A stretch of DNA of 64,000 nucleotides from Piscicola geometra (lineage: Eukaryota > Annelida > Clitellata > Hirudinida > Piscicolidae): the NCBI GenBank assembly GCA_943735955.1, contig OX030959.1, positions 1,962,272 through 2,026,271 on the forward strand, read 5' to 3'. The notes below the pieces were generated by a model. The model did not search any database. It was not told the DNA's origin and saw nothing but the letters and a program-made list of their open reading frames with translations. Shown here in pieces: positions 15,614 through 59,370 of the stretch. The position numbers and the translations under genes were made by a program. Each line of letters starts with the position of its first letter. The stretch's first letter is position 1.

Positions 15614-18103
15614 ATCCAGTGAATCATTGAAAACTCGTACAAGCGATTTGATTCGATTTCATTCTATTTAATATATTAAAAAACTTTTTAAGATCCGATA
15701 AAATGTCTATAGCTTACTTGTAACCAATTTTCACTAATCCACTGATATGAATATTATTCCAAGACAATTGTTTTTATTTTAAAGTTATTTTTCATCCATT
15801 AAATGTGCCTGATAATTTTTAAACTTTCTACAAGTCCATTATTTTCTTTTTAGTCTCCCTTCCAGCTCATTTTAGCCCAGAATGATTAACAAACTGTGAT
15901 AAAATGTTTGTTAGACAGTAAAATCCTGCATGCCTTCATCTCAATTTGTAAGTTAATCTTTTATTTTTATGTAAGAATGCAGAAAGCAAAAGCCATGTCA
16001 GTTTTACTTGGGTATTTAAATTTGTTTATATAGTTTTTTTAAATTTAATTAAATAACATTTTACAAATAAAATCAATTGGTTCGAATTAGATATAAAAAC
16101 TCAAAGTAATATTAATAGTTTTTTAAATTATTTTAAAAGAAAAACAAGATTCCCATGCTGTTGAGAAGAGAGGGCATCCCTCTTTGGAATATCTTGATAT
16201 TCTTTCAGACAAAGTGCAAAAACTTTAGACCATCTTTCACACGATCAAAATATGATTTTATAAAGTTTAGGAAATAAAAATAACAAGAACAGTGCAAAGA
16301 GAAGTGTGTTTTCTACATTGGTTTGTTTACATCACTGAGGTATTTAAAGAGAGAATCTCGTGTCTATGCTCAAATTGCTGTTTATTTTGCGGTGTGTACT
16401 ATTTTTTTGTTGAGTTTTTGAAAGATTTTTTAGAAAAACTTTTTAAACGTAAAATTTTGCAATTAGAATTGAGGATAATAACAAATAAATGAATTGTAAA
16501 TTTCAATGATATCCTACAACAAATTCTCAACATGGAGAGACTCTCAAGCAGTTGCTTCTTGGACTTTAAGGCCTATACAAATAGAGGATATCCATATATT
16601 TAATGTTTAAAAATGCTAGTTATTCTTTATAGGTTTTACACTGCAAACTCAAACTAACCTAATGAACATTTATGATTCAATGTTCTCAAATGTTTTTCAA
16701 GTGTGAAAATAAAAATTTGTATATTTGAACACAGTAAACTGAAAAATATTGGTTAAACTACCTAATGGAATATTCCATAAATTTAAATTGTATTTTACTG
16801 ACGTTTCACTTTAGTTGGAGAATAGGCAGTTAGTAGAGAAATCTGCTTGGGTAAATATTCTTTTATTGATTAATTCCCACCCTAGAATCTAGAATCTAGT
16901 GCCTAGATTGTTTCAATTTGTTTTAACTTTCTATTAATTACGCAAACCAAGTCATTTTAAAGTTATATTTTTACATTTAAAACTTTCTTTAAAATTTTTC
17001 TTGTCTTAATTATTTTATTTATCAAAAAAAGTTGGTTTGGTTTTAAAGCTAATACTTAAAAAACAGTGCCATAGAAGAAGAATGGCGTGTTAACTGTTTT
17101 TTTTATGACTGCAAAGAAATATGACACTATGATGTGTCTCACTGGCATTCTGGTGAATTAAAAGACATTATTAAGTCATGTTTGTTTTTAAGAGCTTTAA
17201 AGTCACTTTTCTAGAATCAATTTCTCATTAAACACAATAGAATTAGGAAGATAATTAAAAAGATGCGTGAGAAACCAGCATACCTTAAGGTGAATTGATT
17301 AAAAAAATGGAAAAAAGTAAAAGAAATATTTTTTTATAGTATTCTTGCGTTACCCAATGTTAGCTTCAAAACGCGTGGTTTTAGAATTTCATAAAAAATC
17401 TACTTAATATATTAAGATTGTAAATTTATAATGATTTAATTGCTTTACATAAACTAACTTTTATAATTGGGTAGAGGTGCAGATGCAGATTCTGAAATGA
17501 TAGAAGAACTGCACTAATTTCTTAAGGGTTTCTCATATATTGTGGTATAGTGCCAACAGAAAAAGTGCGCATAATATCTACAAAAATGCAATTCCGAAAC
17601 GATAAGGAGTTAGTAAACGTGAACTTTATCGAGAGAGATAAATTAATTTATGAATTTTAATATGTTTCATCAATATTTTATATTTTTAAAAATAGGAAAA
17701 TAATTATTTATTCAAAAAAAAATATTTCCTAAAACCTCATCATTAGCTCATCATCCATTAATCAACCGCTTTTTTATTCATTCTTTCATGATACTACACA
17801 AATTAGTAGCTTCTAAAATAACCTTAGTAGTAGTTCTTCTTGATTATTATTATTATTATTAAACTAGCAAGCACTCACAAGCACCAGTCTTCCTGAAGCA
17901 TTGAGCCTCATGAACATAGTTCAAGGCTTTCTTGTTTTTCGGGTTTTTTGAATGAAGCTTCAACAGAAATTGCATTCTAGCTTAATTTCTTACGCAAAAT
18001 ATTCAGCGCCTCAGCATGGCACTCGATCACGCTGCACAACAACTAGATAACCACTATTATTATCTACTTGAAACTTCAGTGATGTCATTAGTCTCCGAGG
18101 GGC

Positions 18104-18206
18104 ATCATCATCATTATCCTCATCCACATCATCATTATCCTCCTCCACATCATCATTATTCTCATCATCATCATCATCATTATCCTTATCATCATCATCA
18201 TTATCT
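18104..18206. repeat. CAT-rich trinucleotide block
   Basis: Imperfect (CAT)n with CCA variants; the His/Tyr-rich open frame across it looks like a repeat artefact. Confidence 0.85.
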
Positions 18207-18375
18207 CTATACGAGTACTTGGAAATTTAAATATATAAAAAGTTTTTACTACTATCTACTCCATGTCTTTTTATTCTTTACTCTATCATAATGTCGCTAT
18301 TGTCATTACCAATATCATCATCAACACTTTGATCATCTTCACCGAATCCATCCTTATTCACATCTTCACATCACA

Positions 18376-18378
18376 CAC

Positions 18379-18453
<75 letters not shown>

Positions 18454-18500
18454 GCGCGCGCACACACACACACACAAACGCACACAAACACACACACACG
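18376..18500. repeat. (CA)n array with internal (CG)n
   Basis: Dinucleotide CA interrupted by CGCGCGCGCG at about 18451-18460; alternating purine-pyrimidine throughout, so Z-DNA prone. Confidence 0.95.
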
Positions 18501-19744
18501 TCTCGACAGAAAGAGTTGTCATGTGGCGCACAGAGAATTCGCAAGGGCGTTTTGATGCTAGTACCTCCTCGTTTTAGTGACATTTAAAATCTACATTAAG
18601 TTTCTGCCCATTTGACTCCGAAGAGGATCTAAGCAGAATTTAATAGACAATGTGATACTATGTTTCTTGTGTGTATATCTTTTCTTAAATGATCTTTACT
18701 TTCTAAAGAACAAGAGTGTAGTGATACAGTGAGTAACTCTCAATTAGTGTCACGTAGCATTCTGACAAGGCTATAACTCATAATCAGCACACCAAATTGA
18801 GAAGGCATTCAAGTCACTAGTGTGTCGTTATCTCGAGTTATCACACAAGCCTGATGTTTGTATGATCCTTTCAAGTTAACAGCAAGCAGAAGTTTCAACA
18901 GCTGTTGAGGTAGCATGGGTTCGGTAATGCTTGTGTTATAATTAATTTTGAGCATTAAAAAAGGTTTAACTAGTTAATCAACTTATTCACTATTTTCTAT
19001 TTAATCCTACTTAGCTATAATACAAGTATATATTAGCTATAACACAATGGCTTATATGTATCCAAAAAAAAGCCATGCAAGCGAGAGAAGATCCATGTTA
19101 TCGATTATATAAAAATATATCGATATTTCTGAGCTAAAGCAAATCAACGTGTTTAAATATTTGATGTTGGAATAGAAGCGTGCGTTGGATGAGGGCTGAG
19201 TGAGAACACGTGAGGGATTGGCCATTAGTCTAGATAAATTGGTGCAACTTCAAAACAGATGACTTAATTGTTGTAGATTTGATCCTGTCTTGGGCTCATG
19301 CCACTTGACAAAAATATTGCTTGCACTGACACTTTACAGTCTCTAATGTCTGCCATTACTCTACCGCAATTACGACTGACCTCCTTTCACACTTAATTGC
19401 AGCACTGAGGCGATCTCGATTCGAAATTGTGCAACGTTACTACAAGCTGAACGTTAAATGATGTTTCTGATAGATCGCCAAAAAGATTTTGCAGCAAACC
19501 AAGAAGGTTTCCAAACAAACATGCATGCATGCGAACCTGCGCTTGTTTACAGCGGGTGATAAGGTCCATGCAGGCTGGAGCGGTGTAAACTGTGTGTGAG
19601 TGCTGAGCTCTTGATTACTTTCTATGCTCTCAGGCATTTAAAAGTTCAATTCTAGCTCTTTATACCACACTCCAAGTGTCGTTCATCTCCACCAAAAAAC
19701 TTTCATCTAAATATTATTGACGTCATCATTATGCAAGCCTAGCT

Positions 19745-19826
19745 ACAGCATCATCATCATCATGACAACAGCATCATCATCATGACAACAGCATCATCAT
19801 CATGACAACAGCATCATCATCATGAG
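19745..19826. repeat. 20-bp tandem repeat with CATCATCAT core
   Basis: Four copies of ACAGCATCATCATCATGACA-like units. Confidence 0.9.
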
Positions 19827-21092
19827 CATTCTTCTGGGCTGCTCATTCTGCCTTCCCAGAACGCTCAATTTACTCCAGTAAGATAAACGGATGTGCCTTT
19901 GTGGGGCTGCCAGTGTGCATTTGTGTGTGTGTGTGTGTATGTGTGTTTGTATGTGTGTGTTTATTATTATTATGTGTTCTTATGAATATTAATCCCAAAT
20001 GTATAGCTGACATGTTTGGCTTTTCAATTTAGTATGTTTTATCTCATCAGTTTCTGTTTTGGTGTTTTAGGAGTTTCCAACATTTTGGCTTGTGTTTGGA
20101 TGTTCACATGTGTTTGCAAGTGCTTCTAAGCTATTCGAATGCCAGTAATAGGCACGCAGACGTCCACAAGTACACACAGACGTACACAGAAAAAGGAAAA
20201 AAACACACCAACGTCAAAAAACACATAAATGCACGCGTATGCACGCGTACGCTCGCATGTATTTCCGGCTCTTTGAAGCCTTGCGAGGGACTTTTTCCTA
20301 TTGCATGAATGGGCCTCTGGTGCCACGCTGATGTTGTGAAGATGTGTGTGTGGATGTGTGTGTTCGTATGTATGTGTGGATATTTGTACATGTGTGTGTA
20401 GATATTTGTGTGAAAATGTGTGTGGTTATATGTGTGGATATATACGTAGATTTCATTGTGGAGGTTTGTGTAGAATTTTGTGACATGAACACGTCTGCTC
20501 TAACTCTAACGACTTTGTTGTAGAAAGTTGATGAAATAGGAGTGTTTCTGTTTTGGTGTGGACGAGACTGTAAATGTTTTTCGTTTGTTGTAACTGCTCG
20601 ATGGAGATGCAGTAGGATGCAAGCAGACATTCAGCAGACAGAGAGGCTTACCAATGTGCCCCATGTCACGCCTAGCTTTTGAATCATGTTTCATTTTATA
20701 ACCTTGTATGTGGGTGCCTGTGGGTATGTGTGTGTTGTTGTGTGTATTTGTATTTTTTTGTTTTGTGTGTGTTTGTTTGACTGGTAAGTAGTGGAAGAAT
20801 GTTGTAGTAGAGTGTTGGCTTTTCTCATTTCTTTGATGCTTTTTTCTGTTTCACATTCTGATCATTTTCTTTAAACTTGAAAAACTTTTTTTTTCTTTTC
20901 ATAGGAATATTCGATCTTCAAATTTTCTATGAAACATTCTGCAACCGTTGTATTAAAAAAACTGTTTTTTCATTCAATCATTCAGCAAAAAACCCTCTCA
21001 TTTAACCATTCTTTAACTAACAACTCAACAATCTATCTTACCCCCCAACCACTCACTCCATCATCCATTCCAAGCACCCATTCTTTTTCCAG

Positions 21093-21167
21093 GATACCCT
21101 CAGCATGTCTTACTGCGTGAATAATACAGCAAACGTGCCCTAGCCTCCATCTATAACTCCTCCCCAA
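21093..21167 (+). other. Candidate untranslated 5' exon (75 nt), perhaps of the coactivator
   Basis: Preceded by a strong acceptor (ATTCTTTTTCCAG) and followed by GTAAGT, the best donor consensus in the spacer. All three + frames are closed, and one holds a 12-codon ORF from an ATG, so if used it would be 5' UTR with a small upstream ORF. Assignment to the coactivator rests on position and strand alone. Confidence 0.3.
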
Positions 21168-24005
21168 GTAAGTCTTCGCTTTTATGGCTTCCTTTATTTC
21201 CTTTTTCTTCAAAATAGTCTCTTTTTGCTTTTATTATTTTTATTTTCTTTTCATTCATACTATTTTATTATTTTAAATTTTTTGAACAAATTTGAATAAT
21301 ACTTTTTTTCAATTTTGTTTTCAGCAAATCAAAATCACTATTTTCTTTACTCGCACCCTCAAAATATAAGAATATAAAAGAATTTGAATTATAATTTTTT
21401 ATCATTTTACATTTAATTAATTAAACTTTTAAGTTTACTAAGATATATTTCACGTGTTAAAAACAATTTATATTAATAATTTAGCAGAATGGCTGAATAA
21501 TTCATTACTTGAGTCCCTAATGCAGGCAAGCTGATGCAGACTCTTGAGCTTTAAGTTTCGCACTTGAATATTTCAGGCTGTCTACCATCTCTTCTAAGCA
21601 TGCACAGCAGTTTATTGAAAGGCTCGAATAAAAGTAGATTCGAATGAAAAAGTAAAAACAAATGTCCAAAAAACAACTTTGGAAAGATTATTTTCAGATT
21701 TTCATTCTGCAAACACTTTTTCTTTTCTTCATTTAATATGCACAACTTTTCATTTAAATATGCAACAATCCTCATTAACTATGCACCAGCATTTATTCAT
21801 TCAGCACAACATAAGCTCCCATGCAAAATCTGTATAGAGTCATAGAAATTCTATTAGAATAACGCATGATTTTGGTCTGAACTTTTTTCAAGATATATTG
21901 AAATAAATATAGATTTATTTTTGAATAATTGTTTATTACACTGACATACAAGAACATGAGATTTCTAAATAGTTATATTCTTATTATATATCCATTGCAC
22001 ATATAAATATGAAGGGTGCTTTCGTGTGATGGGCTGGTTACTCAAAACAGATGTTACAACCCGCTTCTAACTCTCATTTGCATTCGTACATCCTAATTAT
22101 CTCATTAATATTCATTAGATTGGAGTCAGTGGTGCTTAAATTCACTGTAGCGAAGCTAAATTCTTGCATCCAGCAACCACTTACCCATACAAAATCAGTC
22201 TTATAGAATCATTAATAAAAACAATAAGTCATTGAAAAATTAGAAAACAAAGATATTTTTTATTTATTTAAGAACGCAAAATTGGACAAAGTCGTTGACA
22301 ATTTTTATGAAAATGTCAATAATTCGATTTTTGTGCCTCCAAAAGAACTCACATGTGTAGTTGTCCACTCTAGATCTGCATGTTTGCTTACTCGTCGTCT
22401 TGAGGTGCGCCCACAAGTTTCCATCTTTTGTGCGTGACCTCCATTCGTTGGATCCTCAAAGTTTTCGTTATAACTGTTATAACTGATTGTATTGACGTCT
22501 CCTTGCATATAAATGTTATATGTTTCGCTTGGAAAAATCGATGAAATAGAAATTAGCTTAGCGAATTTTGATAAATTTTTTTATAAAAATAATAAACATA
22601 GCAAAAAGTTATCAGTATTGTTGGAAAAGTTAATCCATAAACACAACTTAAGTTTGCTAAAATTAAAAATTACTCTTGTGGGCGAATTTTCTGAAGAATA
22701 CTGATAAAACCTTTGCTATATTTACTAAAAGTATATAAATTTGATATGCTAAACTTAATTTAAACTTATTTTCTTTTCAAGTTTTATGCATTTATGCAAA
22801 CAACAATTGTAATTTTAAATTAATTGAAGAAAACAAAATAAAAACTCATCTAAAGATGCTATGCTTTCAAGAAATGTTGTTTCCATTCATATACTCAATA
22901 TAGAATATATAGTTTTTTTGGATAATTTTCATTCTAGTATTGACACTTGTGGTATCACAGATTATAACTTAAATGCTTTCCCACAAATGGTATTGGTCTA
23001 ACATCTCAGTTATTACATTAAATATTTATGCTTTTCCATCATTAAGAGTTAGTGCTTCTAGACAAACTTCATGCTGCTGAATATTCATAACAATCACTTG
23101 CATTTATTCTAGTTTGTGATACTCTCTGGGTACTATAAATCTTATGATGGAACTATTTCTCATCATTTGAACTTAGAGCCAAGTTAAAAACTGTAAGAAA
23201 AAGGAAAATTTTTTAAGTTCTATGAGAAGTGTGCACGTTTAAATTGTTGACTGAGATGAAGTGTGTTTGATCTTGTAAGTGAATTTGTTTCCAACAAATC
23301 TTAAATGCTAAAAGCTATTTCCTTAATGAGGGACTTTCAAACGTATAGTTTTTCTAACACAAAGGCATTTCGAATAGAATTTTCTTTTTATAAAGTTATT
23401 TATGCATAAGATTACTGGCATCAAAGCGGTACTGGCGTACAAAGGGAATACTTGCCTGAGCCATCAATGTCACTTCTCTAAGCGTCTCTAGATAAAACTC
23501 TAGAAGAATTTCAAGAATACAAAAGGCAAAGAAGAATTTTTTGTGGGAGAAAATCTTATTAGAGAGAATGAAGAATCGTCTATGGAAAGAAATACGACGG
23601 GGCTCCGAACTAGAAGCTGGGAGGACTGAAAGAGAGAAATGTATTATGAAATTCTAAAAGGCTTGAGAAGGTTGCTGTGAGAATGTTTGGTAAACTTAGA
23701 TTCGCACAATAGAAGACGTCAAGCATTGAGACAGATATGATTGAACTGGCAATGCCTTCATAAAAACACCTGTCAGATCGACCGTGCTGCTTTGAAGGTT
23801 TGCGGATTGAACAGTTACGAATAAGTCAATGCATTATTCATGCGCAAAGCAGAGAGGAGGGATTGTTTCTCTTAGCAACAACGAGGAAAACTCAACAAAA
23901 TCTCAAGTAGTTGTTCTCAGACTCTGAAAAGCCTTCCGTAATTAGTTCGCTTTCACAATTTAAGCTTTTTTCAAGCTCATTATGTATAATTTATGCAATA
24001 TTTTA

Positions 24006-24085
24006 TGATCAGCATGAATATTCATTGATCAGCATGAATATTCATTGATCAGCATGAATATTCATTGATCAGCATGAATATTCAT
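24006..24085. repeat. Four perfect copies of a 20-bp palindrome-rich unit
   Basis: TGATCAGCATGAATATTCAT four times in a row; the unit joins the palindromes TGATCA and GAATATTC. Confidence 0.97.
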
Positions 24086-25008
24086 TGACCAAATGAAGAG
24101 CCTAGGATATGAAGCTCTAAAGAAAAAATTCCACTTAAAAAGATTCTCTTTGAATTCTATTAATGCATCATTCGATTGTGTTTGTGAATTACAGTTGGAA
24201 GAAAATGTAATTACTGGATAAGCACAATGAGAAAATTCAATAGTCACCGGTCCACAGTCTCTCTCATTCATGCGACTGTCTGCATTGAGTTATCGAAATA
24301 TATTTTCCCATATTGCAGACTTAGCTTGCATGGCTCTCTCAGACGGTGAGTATTCATTCATTCATACAGAGTTCACTGAATGCACTGAAGTGCCCTTGAG
24401 AGGTGTTCCTGTAAGTTCCAGTGCTGTCGTTCGAGTGCAACAGGTGTCGGAGAGTTGTCGAGAGCTAATATTGGCTTGAACAAAAAAAGGACATGGTTAA
24501 CCTGTATTTTACGTTTTAATAATAATTAAGGATTGACATAAGTTTTTATTATAAGAAATTTTGAATAGAGTTTTTCAATAAAGTAGCATTTCAGCATCAC
24601 ATCTCAACTATTTCAAAACTATTTCAAAACCATTTTTCTTGTAAATTAAATTAAGATCTATAATACCTATTAATGAACTTGAAAATAATTATAATAATGA
24701 AAGCAAAATTAATAATATTTATTATTATTATTATGAGAATATTGCATATTATTACAGCTTAATTATCGAAGCCAGATGTTACTATTAAGGCTGCTTACTA
24801 TTTCATTCATTATTTCCTTCGCGCACACAAACACACACACAAACAAACGCACAGAAAAACACACACACACAAACACACAACAAAAAGATGTTATCTTTTA
24901 AATGTTGCATTAGAGTGGAAAAGTTATGATAATAATGTTATGATGCAAGTCCATTATAACACCGTTACACTGCATTATGAATTCTAATTTAGACTTTCCG
25001 TACAATGT

Positions 25009-25201
<193 letters not shown>

Positions 25202-25356
25202 CCTTAACTAGTGGGTACTTATTTCTCATGTTATGGGTATGACGTAAGTGTACTTGTGCGCAGTGTGACGTCATTGTGACGTAGGAGTGAGTAATGGAGT
25301 GCTTCGTGCGTGGATTAACTGCTCTAACGTACACAACGTTGATTTTCTCGCCAGGG

Positions 25357-25446
25357 TGGATGAATGGATGGATAGGCGGATGGATGGGTGGATGCATGGG
25401 TGGATGCATGGATGGATGCGTGGATGGATGCATGGATGCATGGAAG
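25357..25446. repeat. GGATGGATG-type minisatellite
   Basis: Imperfect repeats of GGATGGATGCATGGATGGAT between two long CA arrays. Confidence 0.9.
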
Positions 25447-25599
25447 AATAACAGTGTAAAGAATAGATAATGGATGATTCATCACGGGTGGAGGGATGCA
25501 GAGGAGGTTTTTTCCACGTCATAATCAATTAAATAATTTGGAAAATCTCGCTTTCTCACGAATCCCATGATTGCCAATGACGTCAGAAGCGAGTTCTTC

Positions 25600-25734
<135 letters not shown>

Positions 25735-25977
25735 CATGATTACGTACATTCTCAAAAATTCTTTTCCAGCATAGCATTATAACTTACAATGCGCATAAGA
25801 CCTCACCGCCACCACATTTTCCAGCTGCACTTCCTCCCATGTACCAACACACCCATTTCTGACCCATTAAAAAGCCAATATAACTCATTTTAAATCCAAA
25901 TGCCTTTAATGGTGTTGAGATGAGTGGGGGTGAAGAAGAGTTTCAGTTCACAACACCAGCAGCTTTTAGTATAGTAA

Positions 25978-26130
25978 CAACAACAACAACAACACCATCC
26001 ACAACAACAGCCACCACAACAACAGCCACCACAACAACAGCCACCACAACAACAGCCACCACAACAACAGCCACCACAACAACAGCCACCACAGCAACAG
26101 CCACCCCAACAACAGCCACCACAAAACCCA
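25978..26130. repeat. 15-bp CAACAACAGCCACCA minisatellite
   Basis: Nearly perfect 15-bp units, open in several frames (Thr-rich on +, Val/Gly-Cys-rich on -); treated as repeat because flanks have no coding character. Confidence 0.92.
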
Positions 26131-27528
26131 ACCACACCTGCAGCATTCGACTGATGATGCTTTTATTCGTCAGTGTGTTGCATAATTTCGTACTGAAATG
26201 CATAAAACTGCATTCATTGCATATAAATGCATTACTAGCAAATATTGCCTTCTGTTACTGTTCTAAACTTTCTTTTGTGAAAGATTGCATTGTAATGATT
26301 TCATTGTAATGATTTCATTCTCTTTTATTTTCTTTTAATTTTGGAAATTTCTGGCCAATGTTGAAAGCAAGAGAACAATTCCCTCAGTCTGCTTCTTTTG
26401 CTTGCTTCGAATCTCCTCCTCCTTTCATCTCACTCAGCATTCTAATCCAAAACATTGTTCAAGATCTGTGCTTTTTCTTTTTTAATTACCCTCTTCATGA
26501 TCATCATGATCATCATTATCACATTTTTCTCCCATCACTAAAAACACACATAGAAAACAATAAACTTGCCTGAGCTCCATCTTCTGAATGCTTCATGCAA
26601 AAGTCAGTACTATAAATTCTAACTAATTATTTATTCTTTCAATTATAGTCTCTAAATTATGAATTAAAAATTCGATCACAATCAGTTAGGCTATTTCTTA
26701 AATTTTTAAAATTCATGATTTCACGCGTCTTTGAAATTAGTGATCAACAATCACCTCCCATTGCTACCCTGTCGCCTACCCCTCTACCCATTCCCTCTCT
26801 TCCTTCTCCTCCTATCCCTAAGTACCTTTTATTTCCGTGGCTTCCTGCTTGCATGTGTGGAAAGCCTTCATGGCACTCCAGTCGCACTCCATGAGGCATG
26901 CATGCTTGAGAGTGCATTCTTGAAAAGCTCGCATCGCCCGAAGACTTCTCAAGTTTCAACAAATTTCTTTGTCAGTAAAACTTAAATAATGATGTAAGCT
27001 ATACCAAAATAAAACGTTCTTTTTATAGTTTTTGTTTCCCCATTATTTTAATTTATTATACAAGGAATTGCATAAGATTTAATAATTTTATCGTTCATTT
27101 TGTATCTTGCTGGAAACTCCAAAATTGATTTTAAGGAAAAAATTGTACTTTTTAATGAGTTTAAATAGATTAAATAGCATATTAAAAACAAAATTGAAGT
27201 AAAATTTTAAAACATACTTAGATACACTTTTGGTTGTGAAAGAGAGGGTTGTTTGATGAAACAGTATTAAAAATATCCCTTTTTAAGCATTTTCACCCTA
27301 ATCTTTAGTTCACTCAGTTTTTCAATGTGCATTATGTATCGCACTTTAAAATATGGAACTGAAAGTTCTGGAAATTTGGAGCCTGTCATTTTCTGTTTGA
27401 GACGTCGTGCCTTGGTGTTCTTGTGTGGGTTGGAGCTGATTGGGCGCTTTGTGCCTTTAATGCGGCATGAAAATAGTTTCTTGGTAGGAAATTTGATGCA
27501 AGAGAGCAGTTCCCATGGAAAATGCACT

Positions 27529-27606
27529 TTGTGTGTGTGTGTGTGCGTGTGTGTGTGTGTGTGTGCGTGTGTGTGTGTGTGTGTGCGTGTGCGTGTGTGT
27601 GTGTGT
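27529..27606. repeat. (TG)n array
   Basis: TG dinucleotide run with regular CG interruptions. Confidence 0.95.
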
Positions 27607-28595
27607 ATCGTTTTTATGCTTTTGTGTAGCTAATTGTGAATGAGGATTTCCTCACCAAGGATCGCTTCGTCTTTATTCTGAAAACACATGTTTTTGTGGC
27701 TGCTTCCTGCTTATTCCTCACTTAAATCGTGCAGTGTCCTTCCAATCGAAACAGGCCATAATCACCTGGTCACCATTCCAGACACGCTGGCAAAGAAGTG
27801 TTTTAGGGAGATTAAGAAGGATTTATGGACTTCGTTTTTTGGTTCACTTTCGGTTTGTTTGCTTTAGTTGTTTTTTCTAAGGGAAAGAAGTCGCTGCTAA
27901 GCTTTGTTACTCTTTATGCTCCACACGTGATTTGAAAATGTACTCACGCTTGCATCAGCGAAGGTTACGCAAGCTGCATCTCCATGGGAATGTTTTAAAG
28001 AATTGTTTTGCTGTGAAAATGTGTTTTTGATTTTAAGAGAGTCTTTCGTTAGAATGCACAAAGATTCACGATCACAGCTGCTTGCTGATCCACAAAAGCG
28101 TTTAGAAAAAAACAGACAAAAAAATAGTTTTCTAAGAAACTATTTTTGAATATATTTCAATTAAAACAATCTCAAAAGCTGAAAAACTCTGAAATGGAAT
28201 ACAATCTTTTATTTGATGAATCCTTCAAATTCCTTTAAGAATCTCGATTCGAATGCAGACGAATTCTGGACAATATATTTTTTCCATCGAACACACAACA
28301 TTGTATTCTTTTGATCGTTTAGTTTGTTCATTTATAATTTATATTCACATTTTCTCGTGTTTGTAAATAATAAAGTATGCGATCACGAGTCAAATTCATG
28401 GTGTAAGAAGTTTTTTAAAACTCAAAAATTGTTCACAGGTCTGCAAGAAATAAAAAAGTTCTCCAAATAGGAATCTACCTCTAAAGAAGTCAGTAACTAA
28501 GATCATAATCAGGAAGGTCTACTTTGAGTTTGTATCATTATCAAGACGTGAGTAAAAACATCTTCACCATCTTCATCGTCGTTGCACAACACAAG

Positions 28596-58168
<29,573 letters not shown>

Positions 58169-58415
58169 TTGCCTGCCACCAATCCTCCAGTTGCTACAAT
58201 TGGTCAATCGAAATGTGATAAAAATTTTAAGATTTTCAACCATTTATTGGATGAAGAGTAAAAGGGCATTAATGATGAGAAATGGAAATCTTTTTTCACT
58301 CACTCACTCACTCTCTAATTCACTCACTCAATCCCTCACTCATTCACTCACCCGCCTGTGAGTGGACTAAGCAATTGTAACTTTTGCATCACTATTTACG
58401 AACCAATTATTTTTA

Positions 58416-58612
58416 TAATAATAATAACAACAATAATAATAATAATAATAATTATGACGAGCATTATTATAGTGGCGTATAACCCAGGCTGCATATTTTC
58501 ATTTGCGCCTTTGGGTTACTAGGGCATTGGTTTGACTTGAACCTAGGACCTTTCATTACTGGTCAAGCCGAGAGTCGTTGCCGACTCAGCTACCCGTTCA
58601 CCCGGGTTTATT
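58416..58612 (-). mobile_element. tRNA-derived SINE
   Basis: On the minus strand it has an A box TAGCTGAGTCGG (plus 58581-58592) and a B box GGTTCAAGTC (plus 58534-58543), 37 nt apart, followed by ~85 nt of unrelated body and a (TTA)n-like tail at 58416-58450. The 5' portion does not fold well enough to be called a functional tRNA. Confidence 0.75.
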
Positions 58613-59370
58613 TTAAAATATCATCCTCTATTTAAATATTTCTTAAAATGTAATATTCTAATTTTTATTTTAATAATTTATTATTTTAAATTAAAGCTCA
58701 ATGTTTCCTTTCTTTGCTCTACTTTTGCTTGTAGCTCGTATTTGGAAAGAATTGGTCGCAAAATTTAATTCGAATTTACTAAAATTAGTCTGTCAAAGTT
58801 TTAAATATTAATTTATTAAACTTTTTTTCTTGAAAGCGTTTTTCCTTGCATTCGATTAGCGTAATGCTATAATATAATAATATAATATTATGCTATAATA
58901 TTTATTCTATAATATTATATTATAATATTATTATTAAAATTTTAATTTTTTTACATTGTTGCTTTTATTATTTTTTGTCGGTGGTACAACTATTCGACGA
59001 TGTATATTTGTAAAAACATATACAAACATACATACAGTTCGTGTATATGTAGCACATAACTTACATTTAAAAATGAAATTCCTATTAGTGATTATTACTT
59101 CACCTATTATTTGTTGGCGCACTTTTTGTGTGTTGATGTTGCACACGACATTGTGGCTTCCAGGAGGTGTTGCGCAACAGCGCATAGTGCTTGTGGCGGA
59201 AAAAAGAGAATAGTTTACTATTTGTTATTATTTTTACTTTTATTATTCATTATTTATTGTTCACAAAATTTATTTTTTAATTGATCCTATTACCATTATT
59301 AATATTATTATTTGTATTACTTTTTTCTATTGTTATCATTTATATTATTAATATTTATTTTATAACTATT

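Noticed and set aside
25890..26309. Thr-rich or Gly-Cys-rich protein over the CAACAACAGCCACCA repeat
   Set aside because: All frames are open because of the 15-bp period; flanks show no coding signal and no splice structure.
28054..28130. Basic-region exon candidate (codes Lys/Arg-rich residues and ends TA|GT before the bHLH exon)
   Set aside because: In the needed frame a TGA lies just upstream and no plausible acceptor remains between it and the basic residues; A-rich DNA gives Lys by chance.
58534..58592. Functional tRNA gene
   Set aside because: A and B boxes fit, but acceptor and anticodon stems do not pair well and a long body plus TTA tail follow, as in a SINE.
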